NCBI RefSeq assembly: GCF_036967215.1
Contig: NZ_CP146016.1
Location: forward strand, 400,501 to 464,500
Length of the DNA stretch: 64,000 nt
From: Sulfolobus tengchongensis
GTDB lineage: Archaea; Thermoproteota; Thermoprotei_A; Sulfolobales; Sulfolobaceae
Direction: 5' to 3'
Both the position numbers and the translations under genes were made by a program. Below are positions 1 through 8,794 of this stretch, one piece after another (position 1 is the stretch's first letter; each line of letters starts with the position of its first letter). The notes under the pieces were generated by a model, which worked only from the letters and a program-made list of their open reading frames with translations, searched no databases and was not told where the DNA came from.

Positions 1-500
1 ATAGCTTCAATTTTTAACTGCCTATATTCTCTAATATCAAATTTTATCTCGTCCCATCCTTCTAGCCTTAACTTTTCCGGCATCCAAATTAGGTAGAAAT
101 ATGACGAGGGTGCGAGTTTGAGCATTATTTTGCCTAGACCAGCGTGATCTGGATGATTATCAAGCGGAATTGGAGAGAATGTTATATCTGGTTTGTAGTC
201 TCTTAGGATAGCACGTATAGAGTTTTCTATTTCTGTATTTTTCTCATTAACTTTACTATCTTCAAAATCCAGGAAAATAATATCATCAACTCCTAATTTT
301 TTAACAGCTCTTAAAGCCTCTTTACGTCTGATTTCTATTAACTCCTTAGTTCCTTTTAATTCATCTTTTGGTGCTCCATATCTTCCATCAGTTACAATAA
401 TAATTCTAACTTCATATCCCTTCTTCTTTAAGTTAATTATTGTACCTCCACAGCATAAGGTCTCGTCATCTGGGTGTGGCGATATCACCAAAACTTTCAT
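1..500 (-). CDS. PIG-L/LmbE-family N-deacetylase (3' end cut by window)
   Basis: The reading frame starts at the ATG at 500-498 and runs off the left edge, so the C-terminus is missing. The N-terminus reads MKVLVISPHPDDETLCCGG, containing the PHPDDE zinc-binding motif of the PIG-L/LmbE family. Near residue 118 an NHPDHAG motif supplies the family's second conserved histidine/aspartate block. Known members remove acetyl groups from N-acetylglucosamine-type sugars on lipids or small thiols with a zinc ion; the substrate here cannot be told. An AT-rich TATA-like stretch at about 520-533 fits a leaderless start. A glycosyltransferase gene on the same strand lies upstream, which suggests glycan or glycolipid metabolism. 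The family call is firm; the substrate is unknown. Confidence 0.85.
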   Translation of the reverse strand, partial: MKVLVISPHPDDETLCCGGTIINLKKKGYEVRIIIVTDGRYGAPKDELKGTKELIEIRRKEALRAVKKLGVDDIIFLDFEDSKVNEKNTEIENSIRAILRDYKPDITFSPIPLDNHPDHAGLGKIMLKLAPSSYFYLIWMPEKLRLEGWDEIKFDIREYRQLKIEA

Positions 501-630
501 ACTTTATATACAGATGATGGAATAATATAATTTTTAGAATTTAACAGTGGTTGGACATCCTTAGTGTTAAAGAATTATTATTAGTATAATTTATTGTTAT
601 TATATAATATAGTAAATTGTGTAAAATTGA

Positions 631-654
631 CCTCACAGTGGGCACTATGTGAGG
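631..654. repeat. 7-bp perfect hairpin between PIG-L and GT4 genes
   Basis: CCTCACA at 631-637 pairs with TGTGAGG at 648-654 across a 10-base loop. It lies just past the stop of the minus-strand glycosyltransferase and upstream of the deacetylase promoter. It could be an operator or a 3'-end structure; the sequence does not say which. Confidence 0.5.
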
Positions 655-728
655 GTTTCACATTAGCTTCTTTTTATATCTAAGAAACTTTCCGATATAA
701 ACCCTAAATGTTTATATAATTTCCCTAT

Positions 729-1883
729 CTATGCTATCGCTATCCCTTTTTTAATATCTTCAAATTCGGCATCTGTAACTCTCTCCCATGATGAGTAAAA
801 TTCTGGTACGGGGACATAGGTTTTCTTCTGAAAGGCATGATTGGATATTAATTCAGCTAAACCTTTGATATCATCTTCTTTAGCTAAGTAAACACCCCTT
901 ATATTATTGTAAATTTCCTTTATAGCAGGCGTATCGTAAGCAAATACTGGAGTTCCGAGAGCAAGTGATTCTAAAATTACAAGGGAAAAACTATCGTAAT
1001 GAGAGGGATATATGGTAAACATAGCTTTTGCTACAGACCTATATAATTCCTCTCCCTCCTTAAAACCTATATATTCAATATTAACATTTAATCTTTTAAT
1101 TAGAAGTTGAAAGTCCACCATGTCGTTTTCATCTAAAAAGCTTCCCATCACGTAAAGTTTAATATCTCTTTTCAACTTTTTCCATATCAATGGAACTTCA
1201 AATAATCCCTTCTCTGGCATCAGTCTAGTAAAATACACTGCATAATCTCCGTCCTTTTCCTCTTCTCTAAACTTCAATAGTTGTGTATCAAAGGCATTAC
1301 CGGGTTTTGTTACGAAACTAGGTATCATCTCATCCAGTCCAGAATTCGTTAATGGCGTTTTACTCACTGATGTTGCAAAATTTAAAGTACCTTCTCTGAT
1401 TAACTTTTTCCACTTTTCTTCCTCTTCCTTGGAACGTTTAACGGCTTCTTTAAAGTTTACGATAGCTCTTCCAGTTATTCCTCTGAACTTTATTCTAAAC
1501 AGAGTAGTTAAGTTTTTGTAAAACGGTTCAAGTTGTAATTGGACCCCAACTGGTGCAGATGTGATCTTTCTGGCTAATTCAATATTTTCAGACGAATTGC
1601 TATAGACCATTGCTACGTCATATCTATCTCTCTTTAATCCATTTTCAAATTCTTCTACTGTATTTGTATTTTCTAACAAATCTAGAATATAGGATGGAGT
1701 AGAGTTCAAGCTCTTTAATAATGATACCAATTCTTTTCTGTAAGAGACCAATCTCACGTTTCTTATCGAAGGTATTATATCTACTTTTGCCTTCTTCGGA
1801 AGTCTCTTCATTATCTCGAGGTTTCTCTTATAACCACCAGTTTTTTCATTAAGCCCAAAGTCGACAACTGCTAAAATTCTCAT
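729..1883 (-). CDS. GT4-family glycosyltransferase (GT-B fold)
   Basis: A 384-residue group 1 glycosyltransferase. The N-terminus MRILAVVDFG opens a Rossmann half. The C-terminal nucleotide-sugar half includes YFTRLMPEKGLFEVP near residue 217 and the signature block YPSHYDSFSLVILESLALG near residues 293-311, where an Asp replaces the first Glu of the usual E-x7-E pair. It probably moves a sugar from a nucleotide donor to a lipid or glycan on the cytoplasmic face of the membrane. The ATG at 1883 lies about 26 bases after an AT-rich box near 1900-1915, which fits a leaderless transcript. It shares strand with the downstream deacetylase but is separated by 228 bases and a hairpin. Donor and acceptor are not predictable. 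Confidence 0.85.
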   Translation of the reverse strand: MRILAVVDFGLNEKTGGYKRNLEIMKRLPKKAKVDIIPSIRNVRLVSYRKELVSLLKSLNSTPSYILDLLENTNTVEEFENGLKRDRYDVAMVYSNSSENIELARKITSAPVGVQLQLEPFYKNLTTLFRIKFRGITGRAIVNFKEAVKRSKEEEEKWKKLIREGTLNFATSVSKTPLTNSGLDEMIPSFVTKPGNAFDTQLLKFREEEKDGDYAVYFTRLMPEKGLFEVPLIWKKLKRDIKLYVMGSFLDENDMVDFQLLIKRLNVNIEYIGFKEGEELYRSVAKAMFTIYPSHYDSFSLVILESLALGTPVFAYDTPAIKEIYNNIRGVYLAKEDDIKGLAELISNHAFQKKTYVPVPEFYSSWERVTDAEFEDIKKGIAIA

Positions 1884-2249
1884 TAAATAGGTTTTCAGCC
1901 TTAAGGCTTTAAATTAATTAGTAAAGAACTTGTTGCAAATTGTTCTTAACTATGCTATGTTTTCAGCCTACATTTTAACTGAAATCTAATGATTTAACTT
2001 AAGTTCATGTCTTGTCTCTTTTTCTTAAATTTTATTCTTATCTTCTTGAGGGAATTAACTTGTAAAGTATTTCTCCAATAATAATTCGTCAACTTCAAGT
2101 TAATACACATCAGATGCGGTAAGAAATTTCATAATATTCATTATTTATCTAAGTTAAAAATTTAAACTGATATTGAGGAAAGTTACTTTCTAGATAATAT
2201 ATTTTATATAAGTTTTTCCAAAATTAGTTAATTTTTCTCCATTCTCTTT

Positions 2250-2378
2250 ATGAGGAGGTTACGTTTTAAATCTAAATATTTTGCAAAATACTTAACGAGG
2301 CAAAGGAAAACAAAGAATAGTAGAAGAAGAGAAGATGGTCTAAAGGTTAGTATTAGAAACAAATCTTTATTTGACTAA
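2250..2378 (+). CDS. possible 42-residue basic small protein
   Basis: An ATG at 2250 opens 42 codons ending in TAA at 2376-2378. The product starts MRRLRFKSKYFAKYL and is rich in Arg and Lys (roughly a third of residues), with no acidic stretch and no membrane segment. AT-rich boxes lie upstream (about 2200-2213 and 2221-2237). It sits in the 513-base gap before the permease and stops 18 bases before that start, so it might be a leader ORF or a small nucleic-acid-binding protein. No family is recognised. Its main support is the strong bias to basic residues; it could be chance. The rest of the 1884-2396 gap shows nothing else. Confidence 0.3.
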   Translation: MRRLRFKSKYFAKYLTRQRKTKNSRRREDGLKVSIRNKSLFD

Positions 2379-2396
2379 ACTTCTTATTAATCTTCA

Positions 2397-3677
2397 ATGG
2401 ATAAACAAAATGGAACAAAACTTACCTTTAAAGATCTTTTCTTCATTTCGTTTGGTGGCCAAGCACCATTCATTTCTTTGTTAACATTTGGAACTGTGAT
2501 GATATCCGAAGTAGGGACTAAAGCTCCTTTGGCAATGTTGACGGCTACTATTGTAGTACTATTTAATGGTTTGGTTATATATTTTCTATCTAAAAGGTTC
2601 AAAAGGGGAGGTGGATATTATACATATGCATTTTACTCATTGACGTCTAGGCTAGGGATAAATACTGGGTGGAATTATTTGTTGTATGCATTATCGTATG
2701 GAGGTACACTACTAACTGGTGGAGCTTATGTATTGTATACAGTCATGGGAAAAGTTATCCCTAACTTTTGGTTACTTCAAGAACAATGGTTTTACACTCT
2801 TATAATTTCAGTAATCGCAATGGGAATAGTATTAGCTGGGGTTCAAGTCTCAGCAAAGTACGCAATAGGTGCCTCAACAATTGAGATAATTATCATATTA
2901 GGTTTATCTATACTTTTTCTTTACTATTCTAGATGGAATTTTTACAATCCAATTCCCTCTTACTTCCCTACAAGTATAATTCCCGCTGTAATATTTGGAT
3001 TAGGTATACCTACTGGTTATGGCTCAATAGCTCCATTAGGTGGAGAAGCTGATTCTAAAACCATAGGTAAAGTTGCGATAAGTGTTTTGCTATTTGGAGG
3101 ATTACTGGCAACTTTCTTCTTTTATTCTTTAGCAGCAATGGACTTCACTGGGAATTTGGTAGACTTTCTTCTGTTTAAATTTGGAGTAGTAAGTATAATA
3201 GTAATATCAATAATAGCACTAAGTGATGGCATATTAGGAGGAATGGCTTACATTTTAGCTGATTCCAGAACGTTAAAGGCAATGGCTGAGGATAAGGTGA
3301 TGATACATCTGTTTTCTAGGCAAAAAGTGGCTGAGGCTGTTATAGGAGTAGCTTTCGTAATTGTATTAACTATTATGACTTATTATTTTGGTTTATTCTA
3401 TACATTTTCAATTCTAGGAGCAATGGCTGGATTAAATAACTTATTTGTTCATATTTCAGCTAACTTCTCTTTAATAAGGACAGCATCTAAGAGAGCTTTA
3501 AAACATATACATGAGATATTAATAGGAATTATTGCAATACTGATAAGTGCATCAGTGTTCCTATACTCTTTGCCCAGTTTCAACAAATATATTGTTTATT
3601 TATTCTTTGGTTGGATAATTTTGGGATTCATATATGCCGAAACTTTAGAAATTCTCAGAGAATCTTCGGAAGAATAA
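2397..3677 (+). CDS. APC-superfamily amino acid permease
   Basis: A 426-residue polytopic membrane protein with about 12 hydrophobic helices. The first helix region contains FFISFGGQAPFISLLTFG, matching the glycine-rich broken first helix (substrate-binding loop) of APC-family amino acid/polyamine/organocation transporters. After the second helix comes a short basic loop, KRFKRGGGYYTYAF, also typical of the family. It should exchange or import an amino acid or similar cation across the cytoplasmic membrane. The ATG at 2397 is preferred because it places the N-terminal tail (MDKQNGTKLTFKDLF) directly before the first helix. No partner gene is adjacent. Family assignment is good; substrate is unknown. 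Confidence 0.8.
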   Translation: MDKQNGTKLTFKDLFFISFGGQAPFISLLTFGTVMISEVGTKAPLAMLTATIVVLFNGLVIYFLSKRFKRGGGYYTYAFYSLTSRLGINTGWNYLLYALSYGGTLLTGGAYVLYTVMGKVIPNFWLLQEQWFYTLIISVIAMGIVLAGVQVSAKYAIGASTIEIIIILGLSILFLYYSRWNFYNPIPSYFPTSIIPAVIFGLGIPTGYGSIAPLGGEADSKTIGKVAISVLLFGGLLATFFFYSLAAMDFTGNLVDFLLFKFGVVSIIVISIIALSDGILGGMAYILADSRTLKAMAEDKVMIHLFSRQKVAEAVIGVAFVIVLTIMTYYFGLFYTFSILGAMAGLNNLFVHISANFSLIRTASKRALKHIHEILIGIIAILISASVFLYSLPSFNKYIVYLFFGWIILGFIYAETLEILRESSEE

Positions 3678-3781
3678 CACTATTTAAAAAGAGATCAAAG
3701 AGTACTAAAAGTATGGGGGTAATTTGATTCATGTTTCTTTTTAAACAAGATATTTTAACTGCTAAGAGGGAGAAATAACTT

Positions 3782-4357
3782 ATGAAAGTTGTTATTTTTG
3801 CGTCAAGTAGAGAAGCGGAAATGGAAGAACCAGTATTTTGTGATAGAAATACAGTGAAAGTTGACGCTAGTAAATGTGTTGGTAAGGGAATTAATGTAGC
3901 CCCATATATCGCTAGATATCTAAAGGATTTGGGCTTTAACGTCATAATAGTTGATCCCTTTGCTGAGGAAAGTAATTATGAGGCTGATGAGGTAATAAAG
4001 GGGACAACATTTCAAATTCCAGATGAGATAGTAAGGGATAATTATGTAATTGTCGCAACTAGGCATGTTTATGATACATGGGCTATTATGAAATCCATAT
4101 TAGGTGGAGCTAAGGAGATTGCAGTAATAATGAGCTTAAAGAGAGCAGAGGTCATATTAAAGCGTCTAATCCAAGCCGGTATTGATAAGGAAAAGTTAAA
4201 GAAATTAAGACTTCCTGCAGGATTAGATATTGGGGCAAAAAGTGAAAAAGAGATAGCGTTGTCAATAGTAGCTGAAGTTCTTGCTGTTATGAGGAAAGGT
4301 ACCGGTTATCCTTTAAGGGATGTTAAAGGATTTGACAAGCTTTTAGAGGGAATTTAG
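3782..4357 (+). CDS. XdhC-type Rossmann-domain protein (stand-alone)
   Basis: A 191-residue soluble protein matching the C-terminal Rossmann domain of XdhC/CoxI proteins. The clearest block is LRLPAGLDIGAKSEKEIALS near residues 142-161 followed by IVAEVLAVM, the family's GLDIGA.T..EIALSI.AE pattern. XdhC proteins help mature molybdenum hydroxylases by handling the molybdenum cofactor. Usual family members are longer and have an N-terminal XdhC_CoxI domain, absent here. No molybdenum hydroxylase gene is nearby, so the client enzyme, if any, is elsewhere. Fold assignment is strong; function in cofactor insertion is inferred. Confidence 0.7.
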   Translation: MKVVIFASSREAEMEEPVFCDRNTVKVDASKCVGKGINVAPYIARYLKDLGFNVIIVDPFAEESNYEADEVIKGTTFQIPDEIVRDNYVIVATRHVYDTWAIMKSILGGAKEIAVIMSLKRAEVILKRLIQAGIDKEKLKKLRLPAGLDIGAKSEKEIALSIVAEVLAVMRKGTGYPLRDVKGFDKLLEGI

Positions 4358-4611
4358 AAAAGGGAAATCCAGTTTAAGGGGTTTTTGATTTCATTGAATT
4401 TCATAATATTGCTAAGTAAATATAATGTATAAGGTTATGAATGAAAATCGAAGTCTCTTTGAATTTATAACTTCATGACGACATTATGAAACTTTCCTTG
4501 AAAACTCCTTATTGCTGGAGTACAATTTTTACATCTTATGTACAGTACCGTTCAGAAGTTAACTAAAGCGTCTCCAAGCATATGATATCCGCTCAAGAAA
4601 TATAAATGGGG

Positions 4612-5739
4612 TTAAGCTGTCTCTTTAGCTCGAAGAGTTAGAAGTGATAAAATCGATATTAAACATCCTAAATCTAATGATAGCATTGAGAAGAAGAAAC
4701 TATGCGTAAAATAAAGAACAGCTCCCACAAAACTTGGAGCTATCATCGTACCTATTTGAGATACTGCGTTAGCGTAACCAATTGAAGTACCAGCCTTTGA
4801 TTGTCCTGCTAGTCTCATAATTAGCGAATCAGTAGGTGGCCTATATGAAAATGAGAAAACCCCCAGTATAAACGCCTCTGGCAAGATTACGAGATTATTG
4901 GACTCAATTATTAGTAATGTGGTTAAAATGAATCCTAATAGATTAAGTAAGATTACTTTCTCCTCTCCTAACCTTTTTACTAACTTCTCAACATTTAATA
5001 TACCTACCAATTGACCTATTCCAAATAAAAATAAAAATAAAGCTGAGAGGGAAGGGAGTATATGCCTATAGAGCACTAACATGGAGAAAATCCAAGTTGT
5101 AGTCCCCCAAGTAGCCCATAACTCTCCTAGTCTAATTAAAGTGGCTATAGTTATTTTCTTATCAAGAACAATTTTGAATGATTTTTTAATTTCAGTTGAT
5201 TGGACATTAATCCTTGTCCTTAAACTTAAAATACCTATAACTCCGAAGCTTATTGCCATCATGAGATAAAGAAATCTCCAAAAATCAAGAAGTATACTAG
5301 CTATTAATCCTAAAAATATGATAGTAATTGGACCCGCACTCTCTACTAATGCTACGTAATATGTGGACCTAGAGGTATATGTTACAGCGACAATTTTCAT
5401 AGCAGAGGGAAAGATCGCTGCTGTTATTAAACCCTCAAGTAAATACACCATTACTAGAATAACGTAATTAGAAAAGAGAAAAAATAGGATCAAATTTAGT
5501 ATTATTAAAGGATATGAGGCAAATGCGATTGCCTTACTTGGACCAATTTTATCTATAATTAAACCCCATGGTACAGATGATATAACGTAACCTATATAGA
5601 ATGCTGTAGCTACAAATCCGACTTGAACTGAATTAAGGTGCATTAGAATGGTAATCGGTAGGGAAATAACTCCCCAACTTAATCTTAATAGCAGTTGTAA
5701 GAAAGTTCCAAACCAGCCTATTAGGATACTCTTTCGCAC
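4612..5739 (-). CDS. MFS transporter
   Basis: A 375-residue membrane protein with about 12 helices, somewhat short for the major facilitator superfamily (usually about 400). The cytoplasmic loop between helices 2 and 3 reads GLIIDKIGPSKA, a degenerate form of the MFS motif A (GxLxDRxGRRxx). The central loop is a short basic segment (LRTRINVQSTEIKKSFK). It likely moves a small organic solute by proton coupling. It is transcribed alone and diverges from the helical protein/SPFH group starting at 5912; the 172-base gap holds both promoters. Substrate cannot be told. Confidence 0.75.
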   Translation of the reverse strand: MRKSILIGWFGTFLQLLLRLSWGVISLPITILMHLNSVQVGFVATAFYIGYVISSVPWGLIIDKIGPSKAIAFASYPLIILNLILFFLFSNYVILVMVYLLEGLITAAIFPSAMKIVAVTYTSRSTYYVALVESAGPITIIFLGLIASILLDFWRFLYLMMAISFGVIGILSLRTRINVQSTEIKKSFKIVLDKKITIATLIRLGELWATWGTTTWIFSMLVLYRHILPSLSALFLFLFGIGQLVGILNVEKLVKRLGEEKVILLNLLGFILTTLLIIESNNLVILPEAFILGVFSFSYRPPTDSLIMRLAGQSKAGTSIGYANAVSQIGTMIAPSFVGAVLYFTHSFFFSMLSLDLGCLISILSLLTLRAKETA

Positions 5740-5880
5740 ATGGACACATTTTACGGTTGGAGTATTTATTGTTAACTGTTTAACTTTTGAGTTCTAAAAA
5801 TTTTAAATATAGTTTAGATTTTAAGATCATTCTGTAATAAAAAAGAAGATACTCCAAATTATGATTCAACTTTGTAGAAA

Positions 5881-5889
5881 AATTTAAAG
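5881..5889 (+). promoter_or_regulatory. TATA box for the 5912 gene
   Basis: AATTTAAAG lies 23-31 bases before the ATG at 5912, the usual distance between a crenarchaeal TATA box and a transcription start, so the mRNA is probably leaderless. Confidence 0.6.
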
Positions 5890-5911
5890 CTTTAATATAT
5901 TATACTCATTC

Positions 5912-6388
5912 ATGCCTAAAGAATTAACTCCAATAGAGCAACTGCAATTACTAATTCCAGGGTATAGAGGCTATAAGGCGAAGGATCTAATTAGGCAAGA
6001 CGACTTTCTAGTTAGGAGAGCTGTAGCGGATAGATTAGAACAAACTATAAGGATAATTTCTGAAAAGGAAAGTTACACTGCGTCAATTGATCCATTTTCA
6101 CCTCAACTAAAGGTTATGGAATTCCTCCTATCTAAAATAAGAGAAATAATAAACGAGATAATGTCCGGCCAGGGAGGAGGTGCTGATATCTATGCCAGAT
6201 GGAAAATCACCACGGAGGAATTAGATCAGATAGTAAATCATGATATGCAAATGATAAACATCGCTTCCCAAATTGTTGAATTGGCTAAAGCAAATAGAAT
6301 TTCTGAAATCGATCCACTACTCTCCGATTTAAGGAATTTGTATTATGAAAGGATGAAATTATTCTTTCCTCCTGAACTTAGAAAATAA
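5912..6388 (+). CDS. conserved helical protein upstream of SPFH gene, unknown function
   Basis: A 158-residue soluble protein I cannot place in a named family. It is predicted almost wholly alpha-helical and charged, with no signal peptide or membrane segment. The middle holds a glycine-rich break, SGQGGGADIY (about residues 84-93), between two helical halves, and the tail ends in LFFPPELRK. It precedes an SPFH-domain gene by 43 bases on the same strand, and the SPFH gene has its own TATA box. This arrangement suggests a partner or regulator of the SPFH protein, by context only. Confidence 0.65.
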   Translation: MPKELTPIEQLQLLIPGYRGYKAKDLIRQDDFLVRRAVADRLEQTIRIISEKESYTASIDPFSPQLKVMEFLLSKIREIINEIMSGQGGGADIYARWKITTEELDQIVNHDMQMINIASQIVELAKANRISEIDPLLSDLRNLYYERMKLFFPPELRK

Positions 6389-6400
6389 GGATTTAAAAAA

Positions 6401-6410
6401 ATTTAAATAG
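6401..6410 (+). promoter_or_regulatory. TATA box for the SPFH gene
   Basis: ATTTAAATAG is centred about 26 bases before the ATG at 6432, so the SPFH gene can be transcribed on its own as a leaderless mRNA even though the gene before it is only 43 bases away. Confidence 0.6.
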
Positions 6411-6431
6411 TCATAGTATGATTTTTAATAT

Positions 6432-7298
6432 ATGTCTATGACAATTAGAGGACAAGTTGTCTCAACAGAAAAGGAAGATGGATCAAGTTTTATGAGTGCT
6501 GATACAATAATTTTTAAGTATCCTAAAGAAGCTATAACTTCAAAATCATTGATTATAGTACAACCAACTGAAAGGGCAATTGTAGTAATTCAAGGTCAAA
6601 TTGTAGCTGACTTACCACCTGGGAGTCACAATATTCAAACTCCAGGTAATCCAGTCTCAGCTTTCTTATCTAAGTTTAGATATAATACTTTACCATATGA
6701 TACAGTAGTTTATTTTGTATCTACAACTAGACACGAGGTTAGAGTGAGTGGAATAAGCCAGACAGATGATTTAGTTCCTCTAGAATATGAGACTGCAGTG
6801 TATTTCAGAGTTCAAAATCCATCAGCATTAGTAACCAGTGTTCAGTTTAGTTCACTCTACTTTAAGGATGCTGATTTAGTACATTATATCTCCCCAATAG
6901 TAGATCAAGAAGTTAGCTCAATTTTAAATAGGGTATCATTAACAGACGTATTTAAGAAATTCTCTGATGTTTCCACAGCTGTTACTGGAGCTTTAAAACA
7001 ATTTTTGAGCGAGATAGGTATCGATTTAATATCGGTGAGAATAACTAGACTATTACCTCAAGACCCAGAGTTAAGAAGAATAATACAGCTTAGAGATTTG
7101 GGTATACCACTATCTGATGCTGTAAGAATGGGATTAGCTAGGATATTAGCAGAAAATCAGAATCCAGCCTCAGTTAATATGGCAATTGGAGTACCCTACT
7201 ATCCTAATCTCTCCACTATAGTTAACTTACCGGATGGCCTAATAAGAGTAAGTATGGGTAGAAGGGGGCAACAAAGTAGTGGTGGAGGTCAACAGTAG
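6432..7298 (+). CDS. SPFH/band 7-domain protein
   Basis: A 288-residue protein of the stomatin/prohibitin/flotillin/HflK superfamily, closest in style to the soluble branch whose members open with a short beta segment instead of a membrane anchor. Visible marks are the ERAIVVIQGQIVADLPPG start of the domain (about residues 54-71), the beta-rich middle and the helix FKKFSDVSTAVTGALKQFL followed by GIDLISVRI (about residues 175-206). The tail is Gly/Gln/Ser-rich. SPFH proteins form large rings or membrane microdomain scaffolds and often work with proteases or membrane-stress factors. Its 3' end overlaps the next gene by 20 bases, which points to coupling with that membrane protein. Fold confident, role inferred. 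Confidence 0.75.
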   Translation: MSMTIRGQVVSTEKEDGSSFMSADTIIFKYPKEAITSKSLIIVQPTERAIVVIQGQIVADLPPGSHNIQTPGNPVSAFLSKFRYNTLPYDTVVYFVSTTRHEVRVSGISQTDDLVPLEYETAVYFRVQNPSALVTSVQFSSLYFKDADLVHYISPIVDQEVSSILNRVSLTDVFKKFSDVSTAVTGALKQFLSEIGIDLISVRITRLLPQDPELRRIIQLRDLGIPLSDAVRMGLARILAENQNPASVNMAIGVPYYPNLSTIVNLPDGLIRVSMGRRGQQSSGGGQQ

Positions 7299-7698
7299 AA
7301 TTTTAGCTTATAATATTGCTACGTCCGTTGGCTACTCTTTTATATTAACCATTGTAATGGCCATAATATCATTAATAGTTAAGGCTTTTTATCCTCCGAG
7401 TCCATTTGAAATTTCCCCTATTGAAGCACTAATACATTCACCAGCAGAAGGAATAGTACAAATATTAATATTAATATTGCTAGTTGGTTTCGCCTTCCCT
7501 GCTAGAACTCAACTTGAAAGATTATCCCTAATTCAGGTTAGAAAGATCGCAATAATCACTGCAATTTCATATTTAGCCTTCTCATTATTACCTTATGCCT
7601 TTATAGTATCCTATCCACAAACATATGTGGGACTAACTATAGCTTATAACATATTAAATGGCGTATTTTCTGGTTTCATAAGTATAATATTACCATAA
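7279..7698 (+). CDS. four-helix membrane protein coupled to SPFH gene
   Basis: A 139-residue integral membrane protein with four hydrophobic stretches near residues 14-36, 57-75, 88-108 and 117-138. No known family is recognised. The frame opens at a GTG at 7279, inside the SPFH gene, giving a 20-base overlap; no later ATG allows the first helix to be kept whole, so the GTG is the best start. The overlap suggests translation coupled to the SPFH protein, and the product may anchor that protein to the membrane. That role is inference. Confidence 0.6.
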   Translation: MVEVNSRILAYNIATSVGYSFILTIVMAIISLIVKAFYPPSPFEISPIEALIHSPAEGIVQILILILLVGFAFPARTQLERLSLIQVRKIAIITAISYLAFSLLPYAFIVSYPQTYVGLTIAYNILNGVFSGFISIILP

Positions 7699-7795
7699 GT
7701 AAATTAACTATCCACTAAGTTATTGAGATTAGTTTCAGATTTTTATGGTCATTTTTATTTTACTGGACTAATGTAATTTCCTTTATTGCACAAGT

Positions 7796-7838
7796 ATCGA
7801 TTCACGATATCAAAGTTTATTCAGCTCATTGAATCGAT
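7796..7838. repeat. 9-bp inverted repeat in the gap before the DUF973 gene
   Basis: ATCGATTCA at 7796-7804 is repeated inverted as TGAATCGAT at 7830-7838 with a 25-base spacer; GAATCGATTC in the right arm is itself a palindrome. The 309-base gap (7699-8007) otherwise holds only the promoter of the next gene. It could be a binding site or a 3' structure. Confidence 0.4.
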
Positions 7839-7978
7839 TCCTTAGCTTAGATTATCAGTATTTATAATAGGTTAGTAAAAATTTTCCTTTCTCCAACATC
7901 TATAGATAGATATAAAAATTAATCCAAATGGTATAAATTAACAGTTACCAAATTAATAAATTCGCATTTGTAAAAACG

Positions 7979-7988
7979 TTTTATATTT
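7979..7988 (+). promoter_or_regulatory. TATA box fixing the DUF973 start at 8008
   Basis: TTTTATATTT is centred about 25 bases before the ATG at 8008. This spacing makes the ATG at 8008 the likely leaderless start and argues against the in-frame TTG at 7987, which lies inside the box. Confidence 0.65.
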
Positions 7989-8007
7989 GTTTGATATTAT
8001 TTTCTAT

Positions 8008-8739
8008 ATGGATCAGCAAGTATATAACGGCTTAGCTAAAGTAAGAGAAGGTTTACTATTTGGAATAATAATAGCTTTGCTCGCATTTATAGGTTTAGTA
8101 GGACTATTCGCCTCCGTGATTTTAGGAGTAGTTATCCTTTTACTATCGTTTTTACTTGGCATACTAGCTTTGATGCGACTTTATACCGGTTTCTCGACAC
8201 TACAACCATATGTACCAAATATGAACTTAGGAAAGATAGGCTCGATATTATTAATAATTCCTTTCCTTGATATTATTGGGATTATATTTGTTGGTATAGC
8301 AATCTACTCTATAGGGGATAAATTCAATGAAGCGAATATCAAAATAGGCGGAATACTAGGAGCAATCCCCATAGGTATAATAGCGTTTATAGGCTACATA
8401 TTGGCATATGTTGGACTAGGAAATTTATTAAATAGACAAATACCATTGCCATCACAATTTCAACAACCAATTCAGCAATATCAAGGTATCTTAAGAGGAA
8501 ATGTAGCTAATATTACATTACCCTATAACAGCCAAGTGATAATATTGAGAGCGGTACTTGAAGAATTTAACTTACAAGCAATAAATATACAACCTACGCT
8601 ACTAAACCCTGGTGATAACTACTTAACTATAACCTTTCCAATGTTACCATCCAATTTATTGCCAGGGTCTATATATAGAATAAGAATTGAGCTGAACAAT
8701 GGTCAAGTGATTTATGTTAATGTAACATATCAAGCTTAA
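8008..8739 (+). CDS. DUF973-family membrane protein
   Basis: A 243-residue protein of the DUF973 type, a family I know from Sulfolobales only. It has about five membrane helices: a hydrophobic pair near residues 15-60, another pair near 75-105 and one near 115-140. They are followed by a Gln/Pro-rich linker (QFQQPIQQYQ) and a C-terminal beta-rich domain of about 85 residues. The C-terminal part resembles an extracellular Ig-like fold (VIYVNVTYQA end). Function is unknown. The ATG at 8008 is chosen over a TTG 21 bases upstream because of the TATA box position. It is transcribed alone. Confidence 0.75.
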   Translation: MDQQVYNGLAKVREGLLFGIIIALLAFIGLVGLFASVILGVVILLLSFLLGILALMRLYTGFSTLQPYVPNMNLGKIGSILLIIPFLDIIGIIFVGIAIYSIGDKFNEANIKIGGILGAIPIGIIAFIGYILAYVGLGNLLNRQIPLPSQFQQPIQQYQGILRGNVANITLPYNSQVIILRAVLEEFNLQAINIQPTLLNPGDNYLTITFPMLPSNLLPGSIYRIRIELNNGQVIYVNVTYQA

Positions 8740-8794
8740 ACGTTTTTAAAAAATGTATTTATTTTCTAACATCAAAGTTCTATAAAGTACGCGC

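Noticed and set aside
7987-8007. TTG start for the DUF973 gene
   Set aside because: It lies inside the TATA box; the ATG at 8008 is at the right distance for a leaderless mRNA.
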